From NCBI RefSeq assembly GCF_013449725.1, contig NZ_JACCFF010000004.1, positions 248,001 to 312,000 on the forward strand: 64,000 nucleotides of DNA, read 5' to 3'. The DNA comes from Mycobacteroides sp. LB1. GTDB taxonomy: Bacteria; Actinomycetota; Actinomycetes; Mycobacteriales; Mycobacteriaceae. The notes beneath the pieces were generated by a model, which saw nothing but the letters and a program-made list of their open reading frames with translations, was not told the DNA's origin and searched no databases. Positions 9,856 to 30,364 of the stretch are shown here, piece after piece (the first letter of the stretch is position 1; the number at the start of each line of letters is the position of its first letter). The position numbers and the translations under genes were made by a program.

Positions 9856-11022
9856 TCAGTGCGCGCCGTCGGCGCGGGTGCCATTGCCCAGCACGGCCAG
9901 AGCGCCACTGGTGATCTGTGAAAGCGGATCGGCACCGCCGCCGAAGGTCGCCTGATTGGCCGGCGCCGTGACTTTTGCGGGGTCGAAGCCGTGCACCGGG
10001 TCCACACTGATCGGTGCCGTCGCCGGGTCGTCGTTACGCGAATAGCCGGCATCCACTCGGGGCTGCAGGATCGCGTCGAGCCGGTTCAACGTCTCCTCGG
10101 GGACGCCGAGGTACTTGAAGCCCAGCACCAGGGGAAGGTGCTGCTCGGGGATGAAGTACGTCGTCGTCGTCGCGCCCTTGGAGTTGACCTCCGTGACGAT
10201 GTTGCGCGCTGGAATCATGCTCGGGTTGGTGAACGCGATCGCCGTGTGACCGGTGGCCAGGCCCGCGATGGCGTTGGCGACCGCAAACAGGTTATCGGGT
10301 CGGTCCGGCCAGTCGGCGATGCTGTCGTAGGCCGAGATGAACTGGTCGGTGTGGTACTGACTCTCCACGGGGGCGGGTATGGGGTAGTCCATGAACGGCA
10401 CGACGGAGCCGACGGGGAAGTTCTGGGTCAGGAAGCTCTCGCTGAAGGGGCTTTTCGCGATCGGGTCGCCGAACGTCGCGAAGGTCAATGTGTCCGGTGC
10501 CGGTGCGGTCGGATCCGTTGCCAACGCCGATTTGACGGCGTTCAGCACAAGCGCTCCCTCGGACAGCCCCATCGCCGTACCGGGACCGCCGTTGCGAATG
10601 GCGTTTTCGAGGTTGGGTTCTCCGATGTCGACCGACTGGCCGATGCTGGGGCCGTCCAGACCGAGGCCGGGCAGGATTTTCTCGCCCACCGGGCCGATGC
10701 CGGGGAAGAAGCGTTCCAGGGTGTGGCCCTGAATCTGTCCTGCGGGATACCAGATGTTTGCCCGTTTCATGCCCGGGAACCAGTCCTTGCCGGTCATCCG
10801 GATGTACTCGTCGTAGGGGATGCCCAGCACATGTGCGCCGCCCAGGGCGTATGCGGTCCGGTCCGGCGATACCGGCGCGGCCATTGGTATCCCGCTAGCC
10901 GAAATCCCGGGAATCGGTGGTCCCGGAACTTGCGGGTCATCGGCCACCGCGGACGGGATGCCGAAACAGCCTGTCATGCTGGCGACTACCAGCAGGGCCG
11001 CTCCTGCGAGGAGGTCTTTCAT
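9856..11022 (-). CDS. PE-PPE domain (alpha/beta-hydrolase fold) acyltransferase of the TPP locus
   Basis: The protein (388 residues) starts with a signal sequence [21 protein letters not shown] whose cysteine could be lipidated, although the lipobox is imperfect. The body matches the PE-PPE C-terminal serine-hydrolase domain: [27 protein letters not shown], then the nucleophile elbow GLSEG with serine at about residue 154. The ATG at 11022 has AGGAG upstream and is preferred to the start at 11067. Relatives such as Chp1 and Chp2 are extracytoplasmic trehalose-lipid acyltransferases; in the TPP pathway the PE-PPE protein completes acylation outside the membrane. Its place between fadD23 and mmpL10 agrees with this. 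Confidence 0.82.
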   Translation of the reverse strand: MKDLLAGAALLVVASMTGCFGIPSAVADDPQVPGPPIPGISASGIPMAAPVSPDRTAYALGGAHVLGIPYDEYIRMTGKDWFPGMKRANIWYPAGQIQGHTLERFFPGIGPVGEKILPGLGLDGPSIGQSVDIGEPNLENAIRNGGPGTAMGLSEGALVLNAVKSALATDPTAPAPDTLTFATFGDPIAKSPFSESFLTQNFPVGSVVPFMDYPIPAPVESQYHTDQFISAYDSIADWPDRPDNLFAVANAIAGLATGHTAIAFTNPSMIPARNIVTEVNSKGATTTTYFIPEQHLPLVLGFKYLGVPEETLNRLDAILQPRVDAGYSRNDDPATAPISVDPVHGFDPAKVTAPANQATFGGGADPLSQITSGALAVLGNGTRADGAH

Positions 11023-11079
11023 CCGTGCTCCTGACCGCTCGGCTTCATTTTTCAGTCTCACATACATGACGAGTGCCTG

Positions 11080-14052
11080 CTAACCCCGTCGCTTGCTTAC
11101 CCGCGATGGCCACCAGTTCGCCTGCCCCACCAACGCCGCGATGGCAGGAACCGTGATGGTCCGTACCACAAAGGTATCCAACAGAATTCCCACGCCGATG
11201 ATGAAGCCGCCTTGGACCACGATCCCGATGCTGGAGAAGAGCAGACCACCCACCGATGCGGCGAAGATCAATCCGGCCGCGGTGATGACACCACCCGTCG
11301 AACTCAAGGTACGGATGATGCCGTACCGCAGGCTGTGCGGTGACTCGTCGCGCATTCGCGATACGAAGAGCATGTTGTAATCGGCGCCCACCGCGACCAG
11401 CACGACGAAGGCCAACGGCGGCACGGTCCAATGCAACTGTTGGCCGAGGATGTATTGGAACGTCAGCACGCCGATACCCATCGCCGCGAAGTACGAAATC
11501 ACCACCGAACCGACAAGATAGAGGGGAGCGACGATCGCCCGCAGGAGCACCATCAACGTGAGCAGAACGATGATGATCGTCGCCGCGATGATGAATCGAA
11601 TGTCCTGCTGGTAGTAGTCGCGCGTGTCTCGTAGGGCGACGGGGAACCCGCCCATCGATATCGTGGCGTCGGCCAGAGTGGTGTTGGGCTGGGCACCCCT
11701 GGCTATGCCACTGATCTCGTTGACCTGGTCCATCGCCTCGGGGCTGAACGGGTTGAGCTTCGTTTGCACCAAATACCGCACGGAGTGGCCGTCCGGTGAG
11801 ATGAATGCCTGTGCGGCCCTTTGGAAGTCCGGATTGTTCAGCACCTCTGCGGGGATGTTGAAGCCCGCCTGTGATGGGTCCGCGGCGTTGTTCTTCATCG
11901 TCAGTAGGAAGTTCGATGCCTGGTTGAGACCGTTGACGATCACCTTGATCTGCCCGACGAGTTGATCCACACCGCCGGCCACCTGCTGGCTGCCGCCGGC
12001 CAGGCGGTCGGCGCCCTGTCGCAACTGGTTGAGGCCGGCCTGCGGGCCGCCGGGCTTGTCCAGGCCCATGGCCTGCAGCCCGTTGACGACGCTCAGGAGC
12101 GAGGTGTTCAGCTTGGTCACCGTGGCGGAGAGGGTTGCCTTGTTGCCCTGGGAATTTCCGAGCTGATGAGCGAGCTGATTGATTTCGTCCAGGCGTCCGC
12201 TGTTGCGCTCGCCGACAAGCCGCTCGAGCTGGCCGCGGGTGGTGCTGCAGGAGTCATCGGCATCGCAGACCGGGTTGGCCTGCAGCGCGTTCAAGACCGG
12301 GTTGATCCAGGCGAACATGTCCTTTGCGGCGCTGAAGTTCCAGCCCATGTCGTTGGCGAGCGCGTTGATTGCGTCGACGAGCTTGGCGGCGTTGTCCACA
12401 TTCCGCACCAGCTCGTCACCGCCGGATTTGGTCTTCAGCGAGGCCGACGCGTCGAGCAGACTCTGCAGACCCGGGACGATCTTGTTGAGCTGGGTGCGTA
12501 GGTCGCTGAGGCTGTCGGCCAGGGTGTTGGCCCCGGATGTGAGTCGATTGAGGTCGCTGTTGCGTTGGCTGATCTGGTTGGAGCCGTCGGCCAGCCGGGT
12601 GCCGACGAGCCCCGCCTGATAGGTGGCTCTGAACTCCGGCGGCACCTCGCCGAGTGGGCGGGTGACACCGCTGACCAGGCCCACGTTCGGCAGCTGGGCG
12701 ACACGGGAAGCCATCTGTTCCAGGTCGGCGAGGGCCTGCGGGGTGCGCAGGTCACGCGGTGACTGGATGAGGATGTACTCGGGGATGGACTGACTGAGGG
12801 GGAAGTGGCGTTCCAGCGCGGCGTACCCGACAGAACTCGGTGCCGACGCCGATACGGCCTTGCGGTCGTCATAGTTGTAGCGCGCGAGGAGCGCGCAGCT
12901 TCCCAGCAGGACCAACACCAGCACACTGGCAACCAAGTGTGGAATTGGCCTGCGGACAATGCGTATGCCGGACCGTCGCCAGAACCCGGCAGTCAGTTCG
13001 CGCCGGGGTTTGACCCAACCGCGTGGCCCGGCGAGCACCAGGATTGCGGGCAGCAGTGTCATTCCGGACAGGTACGCGACACCGATCCCGATCGCCGATG
13101 ACACTCCGACCGTTTTGAACACGCCCATCTGGGCGAAGCTCAAGAACAAGAAGGTGATGCCCACCGTCGTGGCGGATGCGGTGATCACCTTCCCGATCGA
13201 CATCATCGCGGCCCTGACCGCCTGGTCGTAATCCTTACCCGACCGCAGATAGTCGTGATAGCGGCTGATGAGGAAGACGGCGTAGTCGGTCCCGGCGCCG
13301 GCCAAGATCGCGCTCAAGAACACAATCGATTGGTTTGAGACCCCTGCGCCGGTCGCTTGTGAGTAGCCCGCCACCACTGCCTGTGCGATCACCAGTGACG
13401 ACCCGATCGTCACCAACGGAAGCATCATCGTGAGCGCGCTGCGATAGACCAGTAACAGCACGGCGAGCACCAGGATGCCGATCGCGAGTTCGATCGGCAG
13501 GCGATCACGTTGACCCGCGACGGTGAGGTCGGCGACGGTGGCCGCGGGACCGGTGATGTGTACGGCCGTCGGACTGCCGTCGATGCTGTGCTGGATGAGG
13601 CCGGTTACCCGGTTATAGGAGTCGAAGGCCTTGGGTGTGCCCAGCTCGCCCGCGAGGCCCACCGGCAAAACCCAGGTCTTGTTGTCCTGACTTGTCAGGA
13701 ACTTTCGAAGTTCGGGCGTGCTGATGAAGTCTTGCACCGATACAACGCCGGTCAGGTCGTGCCGGAGTGCGTCCACCACCTTGCGGTAGGTCGCTGCGTC
13801 GTTGGGCCCCAGTCCGTTCTCGTTGATGAACACGACGAGGAGGAGGTCATCGTTGCCCGATTCGTGGAACGCCTCGGTCATCTTCTTGGCGGCAACACTT
13901 GATGGTGCGTCGCTGGGCAAGATGGCGAGTGGATGCTTCTCGGACATCTCGTTCAGCGAGGGGAACGTCAACGGCAGGGCGATCGCCAGCGCGACCCACA
14001 CGCCGATCACCGCCCATGGCCACCGCACCACGAGATCGGCTAGCCGCCGCAT
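11080..14052 (-). CDS. mmpL10: MmpL10-type RND lipid transporter
   Basis: A 990-residue MmpL transporter (M. tuberculosis MmpL10 is 1002). It has an N-terminal membrane helix (VVRWPWAVIGVWVALAIALPLTF), a large periplasmic domain, a membrane bundle from about residue 190 to 400, a second periplasmic domain with a long Ser/Asn/Gln-rich coiled-coil-like stretch (about 500-760), and a C-terminal bundle. The proton-relay Asp-Tyr pairs are visible as GTDYAVFLISRYHDYLRSG (Asp256-Tyr257) and GADYNMLFVSRMRDES (Asp891-Tyr892). In the TPP pathway MmpL10 exports the acyl-trehalose precursor made with PapA3. It lies 32 bases downstream of papA3 and 57 bases before the PE-PPE gene, on the same strand. Confidence 0.92.
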   Translation of the reverse strand: MRRLADLVVRWPWAVIGVWVALAIALPLTFPSLNEMSEKHPLAILPSDAPSSVAAKKMTEAFHESGNDDLLLVVFINENGLGPNDAATYRKVVDALRHDLTGVVSVQDFISTPELRKFLTSQDNKTWVLPVGLAGELGTPKAFDSYNRVTGLIQHSIDGSPTAVHITGPAATVADLTVAGQRDRLPIELAIGILVLAVLLLVYRSALTMMLPLVTIGSSLVIAQAVVAGYSQATGAGVSNQSIVFLSAILAGAGTDYAVFLISRYHDYLRSGKDYDQAVRAAMMSIGKVITASATTVGITFLFLSFAQMGVFKTVGVSSAIGIGVAYLSGMTLLPAILVLAGPRGWVKPRRELTAGFWRRSGIRIVRRPIPHLVASVLVLVLLGSCALLARYNYDDRKAVSASAPSSVGYAALERHFPLSQSIPEYILIQSPRDLRTPQALADLEQMASRVAQLPNVGLVSGVTRPLGEVPPEFRATYQAGLVGTRLADGSNQISQRNSDLNRLTSGANTLADSLSDLRTQLNKIVPGLQSLLDASASLKTKSGGDELVRNVDNAAKLVDAINALANDMGWNFSAAKDMFAWINPVLNALQANPVCDADDSCSTTRGQLERLVGERNSGRLDEINQLAHQLGNSQGNKATLSATVTKLNTSLLSVVNGLQAMGLDKPGGPQAGLNQLRQGADRLAGGSQQVAGGVDQLVGQIKVIVNGLNQASNFLLTMKNNAADPSQAGFNIPAEVLNNPDFQRAAQAFISPDGHSVRYLVQTKLNPFSPEAMDQVNEISGIARGAQPNTTLADATISMGGFPVALRDTRDYYQQDIRFIIAATIIIVLLTLMVLLRAIVAPLYLVGSVVISYFAAMGIGVLTFQYILGQQLHWTVPPLAFVVLVAVGADYNMLFVSRMRDESPHSLRYGIIRTLSSTGGVITAAGLIFAASVGGLLFSSIGIVVQGGFIIGVGILLDTFVVRTITVPAIAALVGQANWWPSRVSKRRG

Positions 14053-14084
14053 ATCATCCTCATCCTTACTCCGACATTGCCAAG

Positions 14085-15506
14085 CTACGCGACGCGTCCC
14101 CAGTGCCCGCTGTCAGCGACCCGCACGCACACAGACTTCATGGCCTCCATGTAGCGGAGAGCTGATTTCTCGGCGACCGGGTTGTCGGGATGCATGATCG
14201 CCATCACGGTGCCTTCGCCGTACCGGAATATGTAGACAGTCAACTGATAGGAGAATCGGCCGTCGGGATAGATTCCGATGTTGTTGGCAAGGCCCATCTC
14301 GCCTGCCGCGAGAATGGCGTTGAGCGGGGCAGCGCCGCCATGCAAGAAGTTCGTCACCGGAAAGTTCGGCTCTGGCCACTTCAACCACGGGGCCAACTCC
14401 AGTACCCGGTAGTAGGGCACTCTCGCCATGTCCAGACTGGAATCGAAGGCGGTTTGCGCCGCATAGGCGGCATCGTTGAAGGAGGTTGCCGCGATCGGCA
14501 CGACGATCGGGATCAGGCCGGTGAACCAGCCCTGCGTCATGAAATTGTCGCTGGCCGTGCGGGAATCCCTCGGAGTGAGCCCGTAATACGTTAGAGCCCC
14601 GGTGAATTCGTGCTCAACCAGGCCGAGGCAGGCGAACAAGCCGCCGACGAAGCGCGCGCCGGCCGCCGAGCAGGCCGACTCGAAACGATCGGTCTGATCT
14701 GCGCTCATCAGAGCCAGGGAGGTCATATCGCTGCGGGTGGACTCGGACGGGCTGCCGAGGGGAAGCGGAAACTCGGGAAAGGTCCCGTTGTTGTTCTCGG
14801 CGAAGTCGATCCATGCGCGCACCCCCGGCGAATCCAAGGTCAACGTTGACGTGAATTCCCTTTCGCGCGTACAGAAGTCGTCAAAGCTTCCGGCATCGGG
14901 AAGCGCCAGGGCCTGGCCGCTCGCGGTCAACGCCGAGTACATCCCGTTTGCTTCCATCATCGTGGTGCCGATCAGTGTCGCGTCCCCGTGGACGTGATCC
15001 ATGGCAGCGAAGAACGTGAAGTGATTTTCGTTCTGGATGATTCCGAAGGTGAAGCATCCCCATTCCAGGGGGCTCGGTATATCCACGACATGACCGCGTA
15101 TTTCGTCAACTGTCATGTGACCCTGATCGACCGGCGCGAATTCAATGTCAGCTGGATCGATGATCGCGTGCCTGACGAACTCTCCGTCGTCGGTGTGCGC
15201 AAACCAGCTGCGGAATGTGTCGTGCCGTCGCAGATATGTGTTGAGGGCGTGGTCCATTGCGGGAATATCGCACTGACCGGGCACATCACAGCTGGCGATG
15301 ATTTGCCGGGAAAAGTTTAGTCCCGAGGCTGTGCGTTCGTAGTAATTACGAAGATGCTGGCTCTGCATGTAGCTGATTGGCACCGAACTCACAGGTGCTT
15401 GTAGGGCTTTCTCGGCGGCAGTGGGGGTAGGGTGCCAGGAGGTGACGGAGCCGGGACTTAACGTCCATTCATTAAGTGCGCCAACGGTTATCGTGCCTAT
15501 GCGCAA
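14085..15506 (-). CDS. papA3: PapA3-type acyltransferase
   Basis: A 473-residue polyketide-associated acyltransferase of the condensation-domain superfamily. The active-site motif reads DHVHGD, with His171 and Asp175. The N-terminus RIGTITVGALNEWTLSPGSV followed by TSWHPTP matches PapA3 (472 residues in M. tuberculosis) closely. This alignment, plus GAGAGG about 9 bases upstream, supports a TTG start at 15506 rather than the far-upstream ATG at 15626. It transfers acyl groups from CoA or PKS to trehalose to make the diacyltrehalose precursor of TPP. It is the first gene of the leftward TPP operon and is divergent from pks. Confidence 0.9.
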   Translation of the reverse strand: MRIGTITVGALNEWTLSPGSVTSWHPTPTAAEKALQAPVSSVPISYMQSQHLRNYYERTASGLNFSRQIIASCDVPGQCDIPAMDHALNTYLRRHDTFRSWFAHTDDGEFVRHAIIDPADIEFAPVDQGHMTVDEIRGHVVDIPSPLEWGCFTFGIIQNENHFTFFAAMDHVHGDATLIGTTMMEANGMYSALTASGQALALPDAGSFDDFCTREREFTSTLTLDSPGVRAWIDFAENNNGTFPEFPLPLGSPSESTRSDMTSLALMSADQTDRFESACSAAGARFVGGLFACLGLVEHEFTGALTYYGLTPRDSRTASDNFMTQGWFTGLIPIVVPIAATSFNDAAYAAQTAFDSSLDMARVPYYRVLELAPWLKWPEPNFPVTNFLHGGAAPLNAILAAGEMGLANNIGIYPDGRFSYQLTVYIFRYGEGTVMAIMHPDNPVAEKSALRYMEAMKSVCVRVADSGHWGRVA

Positions 15507-15805
15507 AACACTGTCCCTCTCAATCGGCCGGGCCCCGCGTCCGGTAACACTCGTTGCCGGATCAACATACCCTCGGTTCGGCGAACTGTGGACCACCCGG
15601 CGAAACTGGGAAAACATATGCGGCACATGGCATACCGGAAATAACTAGAACTTTGAGTCCGGGTAAATTGATTTTTGGTAACACCCGTGGGCGTGATCTT
15701 GTTCGGCTAGAGTCGCGTTCACACCCCCCGACGTGCCGCGTCACATTGGCGAGCGACGACGTCTCGGGTCACTTTCTCATCCGCCGACGCAAGGAGGCCC
15801 CCAGT
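15507..15805. promoter_or_regulatory. Divergent control region between papA3 and pks
   Basis: No gene is evident in these 299 bases. They separate the two arms of the TPP locus and must carry both promoters. An AT-rich patch lies at about 15640-15680. A TAGAGT hexamer at 15708-15713 fits the mycobacterial -10 pattern TANNNT for the pks direction, but no clear -35 was found. AAGGAGG at 15791-15797 is the ribosome binding site of pks. Open frames extending pks and papA3 into the region lack conserved sequence. Confidence 0.45.
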
Positions 15806-27010
<11,205 letters not shown>

Positions 27011-27133
27011 ACCCGACGGCGAGCGGGAAGATCCGGCGGGCGGAGTGCGTTAACTACTACTGGCTCGGCAAGTTCACTACCGTGGACGTCGGTCCGGATG
27101 TCGAGGTGTGTGTCAGCCAGTAGCGAGAGGGGA

Positions 27134-27157
27134 GGCCCGGTGGTGTGTGGCCGGGCC
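27134..27157. terminator. Possible hairpin terminator or attenuator after pks
   Basis: Perfect 7-bp inverted repeat GGCCCGG / CCGGGCC with a 10-base loop, located 124 bp after pks and 33 bp before the MFS start. No T-tract follows, so it may be an inefficient terminator or a leader hairpin of the MFS gene. Confidence 0.4.
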
Positions 27158-27189
27158 CTGGCGAGTGAACGGGCACTGCCCTGAGAGGT

Positions 27190-28482
27190 TTGATCGCCGA
27201 CGTCACGCCGCTCCGTAACCCGGATTTCCGGCGTCTGTGGCTGGCCGGGGTGGTCACGGTTATTGGGGCGGGTCTCACGCTCTTCGCTGTTCCCGTGCAG
27301 ATCTATGCGCTGACACAGAGCTCGGCGTATGTCGGACTGACGGGTGTTTTCGGGCTGGTTCCGTTGGTGGTGTTCGGCTTGTGGGGCGGCGCACTTGCCG
27401 ACCGGATGGATCGTCGGACCCTGCTGATCATCACGGCGGTGGGGCTGGGGGTTTCCTCGGTGCTGCTGTGGGTGCAGGCCGCTTTGTCGGTCAACAACGT
27501 GTGGGTGGTGTTGTGCCTGCTCTCGGTGCAGCAGGCGTTCTTCGCGGTGAACTCGCCGACCCGCGCCGCCGCCATCCCGCGCATGCTTCCGCTCGATCAG
27601 CTGCCCGCCGCGAACGCCCTGAACATGACAGTGCAGCAGTTCGGGTTCATTGCCGGACCGCTGCTGGCCGGAATATTGCTCAAGTGGGTGGATCTGTCGG
27701 CGCTGTACATGATCGACGCGATTGCGTGTGTGGCGCCCATCTGGGCGACGATCCAGCTGCACAAGATGCCGCCGAGCGGTGTGTCAAAAGACGCGCGCAC
27801 CAATGGTTTCCGCGATGTTCTCGACGGCTTTCGGTATTTGGCAGGGCACAAGATCGTGCTGATGTCCTTCGTGGTGGACCTCATCGCGATGATCTTCGGG
27901 ATGCCGCGGATCCTGTTCCCGCAGATCGCCCACGAGGGGTTTGGGGATCCCGCCGACGGCGGCACCGTCATCGCGTTGTTGTCGGCGGCAATATCGGCGG
28001 GCGCGGTGATCGGCGGGGTGTTCTCCGGCTGGTTCCACCGGATCGACCGGCAGGGACTCGCGGTGGTGGTGAGCATCGTGGTGTGGGGGCTGGCGATGGT
28101 GGGCTTCGGGCTCACCGCGCATGCGCCGTTGCTGTGGCCGGCGCTGTTTTTCCTGATGATCGGCGGCATCGCGGACATGGTGTCGGCGGCCTTCCGGACG
28201 ACGATCTTGCAGTCGGTGGCGACCGACGATGTGCGCGGCCGATTGCAGGGCGTGTTCACGGTAGTGGTCGCCGGGGGACCGCGGGTCGCGGACGTTACGC
28301 ACGGTGCGGTCGCCGCCGTGGTGGGTACGACGGCAGCCGCTGCCGGTGGTGGCGCCCTCGTGGTGGTCGGGGTGGTCATCGCCGCGCTGCTTGTGCCCGT
28401 GTTCGTGCGGTTCCGGACCTCGTCCGCTGAATCCCCGCGTCTGCTCGCGGCCTCTGATGAGCAGCGGCCGTCGGATTCCTGA
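27190..28482 (+). CDS. MFS transporter, EntS-like (MFS_3)
   Basis: A 430-residue major facilitator protein with about 12 membrane helices and the cytoplasmic loop motif GGALADRMDRRTLL between helices 2 and 3. The opening VTPLRNPDFRRLWLAGVVTVIGAGLTLFAVPVQIY is typical of the enterobactin-exporter-like MFS branch. The frame has a stop at 27166, leaving a TTG at 27190 as the only sensible start. It begins 179 bases after pks on the same strand, but a hairpin lies between them, and involvement in TPP export is not supported beyond proximity. Substrate unknown. Confidence 0.83.
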   Translation: MIADVTPLRNPDFRRLWLAGVVTVIGAGLTLFAVPVQIYALTQSSAYVGLTGVFGLVPLVVFGLWGGALADRMDRRTLLIITAVGLGVSSVLLWVQAALSVNNVWVVLCLLSVQQAFFAVNSPTRAAAIPRMLPLDQLPAANALNMTVQQFGFIAGPLLAGILLKWVDLSALYMIDAIACVAPIWATIQLHKMPPSGVSKDARTNGFRDVLDGFRYLAGHKIVLMSFVVDLIAMIFGMPRILFPQIAHEGFGDPADGGTVIALLSAAISAGAVIGGVFSGWFHRIDRQGLAVVVSIVVWGLAMVGFGLTAHAPLLWPALFFLMIGGIADMVSAAFRTTILQSVATDDVRGRLQGVFTVVVAGGPRVADVTHGAVAAVVGTTAAAAGGGALVVVGVVIAALLVPVFVRFRTSSAESPRLLAASDEQRPSDS

Positions 28483-28544
28483 TGTCCTAATTTGTGGGGT
28501 ACCTGACCTAGACGCCATTGCGCAGGTGGCGAATAGTGGAAGCC

Positions 28545-29522
28545 GTGACCCGATCTGTAGTAATCCTGGGGTTCCCGGGAGTCCAGGCCCTCGACCTGGT
28601 CGGGCCGTACGAGGTGTTTGCGAGTGCGTCGCAGTACTTGACCGGCGCGCCCGGCTACGACGTATCGCTGGTCTCGAGCGACGGCGCCGCCGTCTCCACC
28701 GGCTCGGGCCTGGAGCTGGTCACCCGTCCTCTGCCGGATCCTGGTGAGGGATGCGACACGTTGCTCCTGCCGGGCGGTGTCGGTGTGGCCGCGGTCCAAC
28801 GGGACGCCGCCCTGATGGACTGGATTCGCGCCTCGGCACGGTCTGCCCGCCGAGTGATCAGCGTCTGCAACGGTGCGTTCCTGGCCGCCGAGGCGGGTTT
28901 GCTCGACGGGTGTCGGGTCACCACACACTGGGCGTTGGCCGACACACTCGCAACCGAGTTCCCGAGCGTCACCGTGGATCCCGATCCGATTTTCATCCGC
29001 AGCTCGGACAAGACATGGACGGCGGCCGGTGTGACCGCGGGTATCGACCTGGCGCTGGCGCTCGTCGAGGACGACCACGGCGCGGAGGTGGCGCAGACCG
29101 TCGCGCGCTGGCTTGTCCTCTACCTGCGCCGCCCGGGTGGACAGTCCCAATTCGCCGCCCCGGTATGGATGCCGCGGGCCAGGCGCATGCCGATCCGCGA
29201 TGTTCAGGAGGCCATCGAGGCCGAGCCGGGAGCTTCGCATCGGATTGGTGAGCTGGCGCGCCGTGCGGCCATGAGCCCGCGGCATTTCACCCGGGTGTTC
29301 ACGGCGGAGGTGGGCGAGGCGCCGTCGGCCTATGTGGAACGCATCCGGTCCGAGGCCGCGCGCCGCCAGCTCGAAGAGACCGACGACACCATGACGGTGA
29401 TCGCAAACCGCTGCGGGTTCGGATCTGCGGAATCCTTGCGCCGCAACTTCGTTCGCCGCATAGGCGTATCGCCCGACCAGTACCGCAAGACCTTCTACCG
29501 AACCGAAAGGACTTCCTTATGA
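28545..29522 (+). CDS. GlxA-type transcriptional regulator (DJ-1/PfpI domain plus AraC helix-turn-helix)
   Basis: About 325 residues. The N-terminal 190 or so residues form a class I glutamine amidotransferase-like DJ-1/PfpI domain (VVILGFPGVQALDLVGPYEVF, then ISVCNGAFLAAEAGLL with the cysteine elbow). The C-terminal 110 residues are an AraC DNA-binding domain (IGELARRAAMSPRHFTRVFTAEVG; MTVIANRCGFGSAESLRRNF). The GTG at 28545 is preferred over a TTG at 28518 because it gives the canonical short N-terminus. The stop overlaps the next gene's start in an ATGA, so the two are translationally coupled. The regulator probably controls that DJ-1 partner; the inducer is unknown. Confidence 0.88.
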   Translation: MTRSVVILGFPGVQALDLVGPYEVFASASQYLTGAPGYDVSLVSSDGAAVSTGSGLELVTRPLPDPGEGCDTLLLPGGVGVAAVQRDAALMDWIRASARSARRVISVCNGAFLAAEAGLLDGCRVTTHWALADTLATEFPSVTVDPDPIFIRSSDKTWTAAGVTAGIDLALALVEDDHGAEVAQTVARWLVLYLRRPGGQSQFAAPVWMPRARRMPIRDVQEAIEAEPGASHRIGELARRAAMSPRHFTRVFTAEVGEAPSAYVERIRSEAARRQLEETDDTMTVIANRCGFGSAESLRRNFVRRIGVSPDQYRKTFYRTERTSL

Positions 29523-30286
29523 CCCAGATCGCGATCGTGCTGTACCCCGATTTCACCGCACTGGATTTCATTGGCCCGTATGAGGTCTTGCGCTTCATGC
29601 CCGATACCGAGGTCCGATTCGTGTGGCATCAACCGGGGCCCGTCACCGCTGATTCCGGGGTGCTGGTCATCGGTGCCACGCACTCGTTCGACGAGACGCC
29701 GTCGCCCGATGTCGTACTGGTTCCTGGCGGCCCGGGAACAACCATGGCCGCGCGCGACGAGGAATTGTTGGAGTGGTTGCGCCGGGTTCATCCGGCTGCC
29801 GCCTGGACCACCTCGGTGTGCAGCGGTTCGCTGGTGCTGGCGGCGGCCGGTCTGCTTGAGGGCCGCCGGGCTACCTCGCATTGGTCGACGCTGCCCGCGC
29901 TCAAGGCGTTCGGGGTGACACCGGTCGGCGACGAGCGCATCGTGCACACCGGTCACGAAGGTCTCGTCACCGCGGCGGGCGTATCCGCGGGTATCGACCT
30001 GGGGCTGTGGCTGGCGGGCCAGATCGCGGGGGAGGAGCGGGCCAAGGCGATCCAGCTGAGCATCGAGTACGACCCGCAGCCGCCCTTCGATTCCGGGCAC
30101 ATGTCCAAGGCCAGCGCGGCCACCAAGGCCACCGCGACAGCGGCGCTGGCCAGGGATGTGTTCAGGCCGACCATCATGGCGGCGGGTGCGCTGCTGGTGT
30201 GGGACCGCGCCCTGGAGGCGGTGCGTTCGCGGACGGTTGGCCGTCGATCGCTTCGCCCGCGCTCGACCTCTCGACCTCGACCCTGA
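29519..30286 (+). CDS. DJ-1/PfpI family protein (isonitrile hydratase-like)
   Basis: A 255-residue protein with a DJ-1/PfpI domain in the first 195 residues: IAIVLYPDFTALDFIGPYEVL at the start and the nucleophile region TTSVCSGSLVLAAAGLL with a conserved cysteine, followed by the THWST-like segment ATSHWSTLPAL. This set is seen in isonitrile hydratase-like and other GlxA-associated hydrolases. The C-terminal 60 residues are Arg/Ala-rich and poorly conserved. Translation is coupled to the GlxA-type regulator by a 4-base overlap. The biochemical substrate is not deducible. Confidence 0.82.
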   Translation: MTQIAIVLYPDFTALDFIGPYEVLRFMPDTEVRFVWHQPGPVTADSGVLVIGATHSFDETPSPDVVLVPGGPGTTMAARDEELLEWLRRVHPAAAWTTSVCSGSLVLAAAGLLEGRRATSHWSTLPALKAFGVTPVGDERIVHTGHEGLVTAAGVSAGIDLGLWLAGQIAGEERAKAIQLSIEYDPQPPFDSGHMSKASAATKATATAALARDVFRPTIMAAGALLVWDRALEAVRSRTVGRRSLRPRSTSRPRP

Positions 30287-30364
30287 CCAGGCGCCCTGAA
30301 GGCGGAGCGACTACCTTCTCTATGAACGTTCTTGCGGAGCCGCTGAACCTCAGAAGGGATGCCT

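Noticed and set aside
15507..15626. Longer papA3 start at ATG 15626
   Set aside because: The PapA family N-terminus RIGTITVGAL follows a TTG at 15506 with a ribosome binding site; the 40 extra residues are not conserved-looking.
15554..15805. Upstream extension of the pks reading frame by 84 codons
   Set aside because: AAGGAGG lies directly before the ATG at 15806, conservation begins there, and the extension would fill the divergent promoter region.
28518..28544. TTG at 28518 as the GlxA regulator start
   Set aside because: The GTG at 28545 gives the canonical short N-terminus before VVILGFPG.
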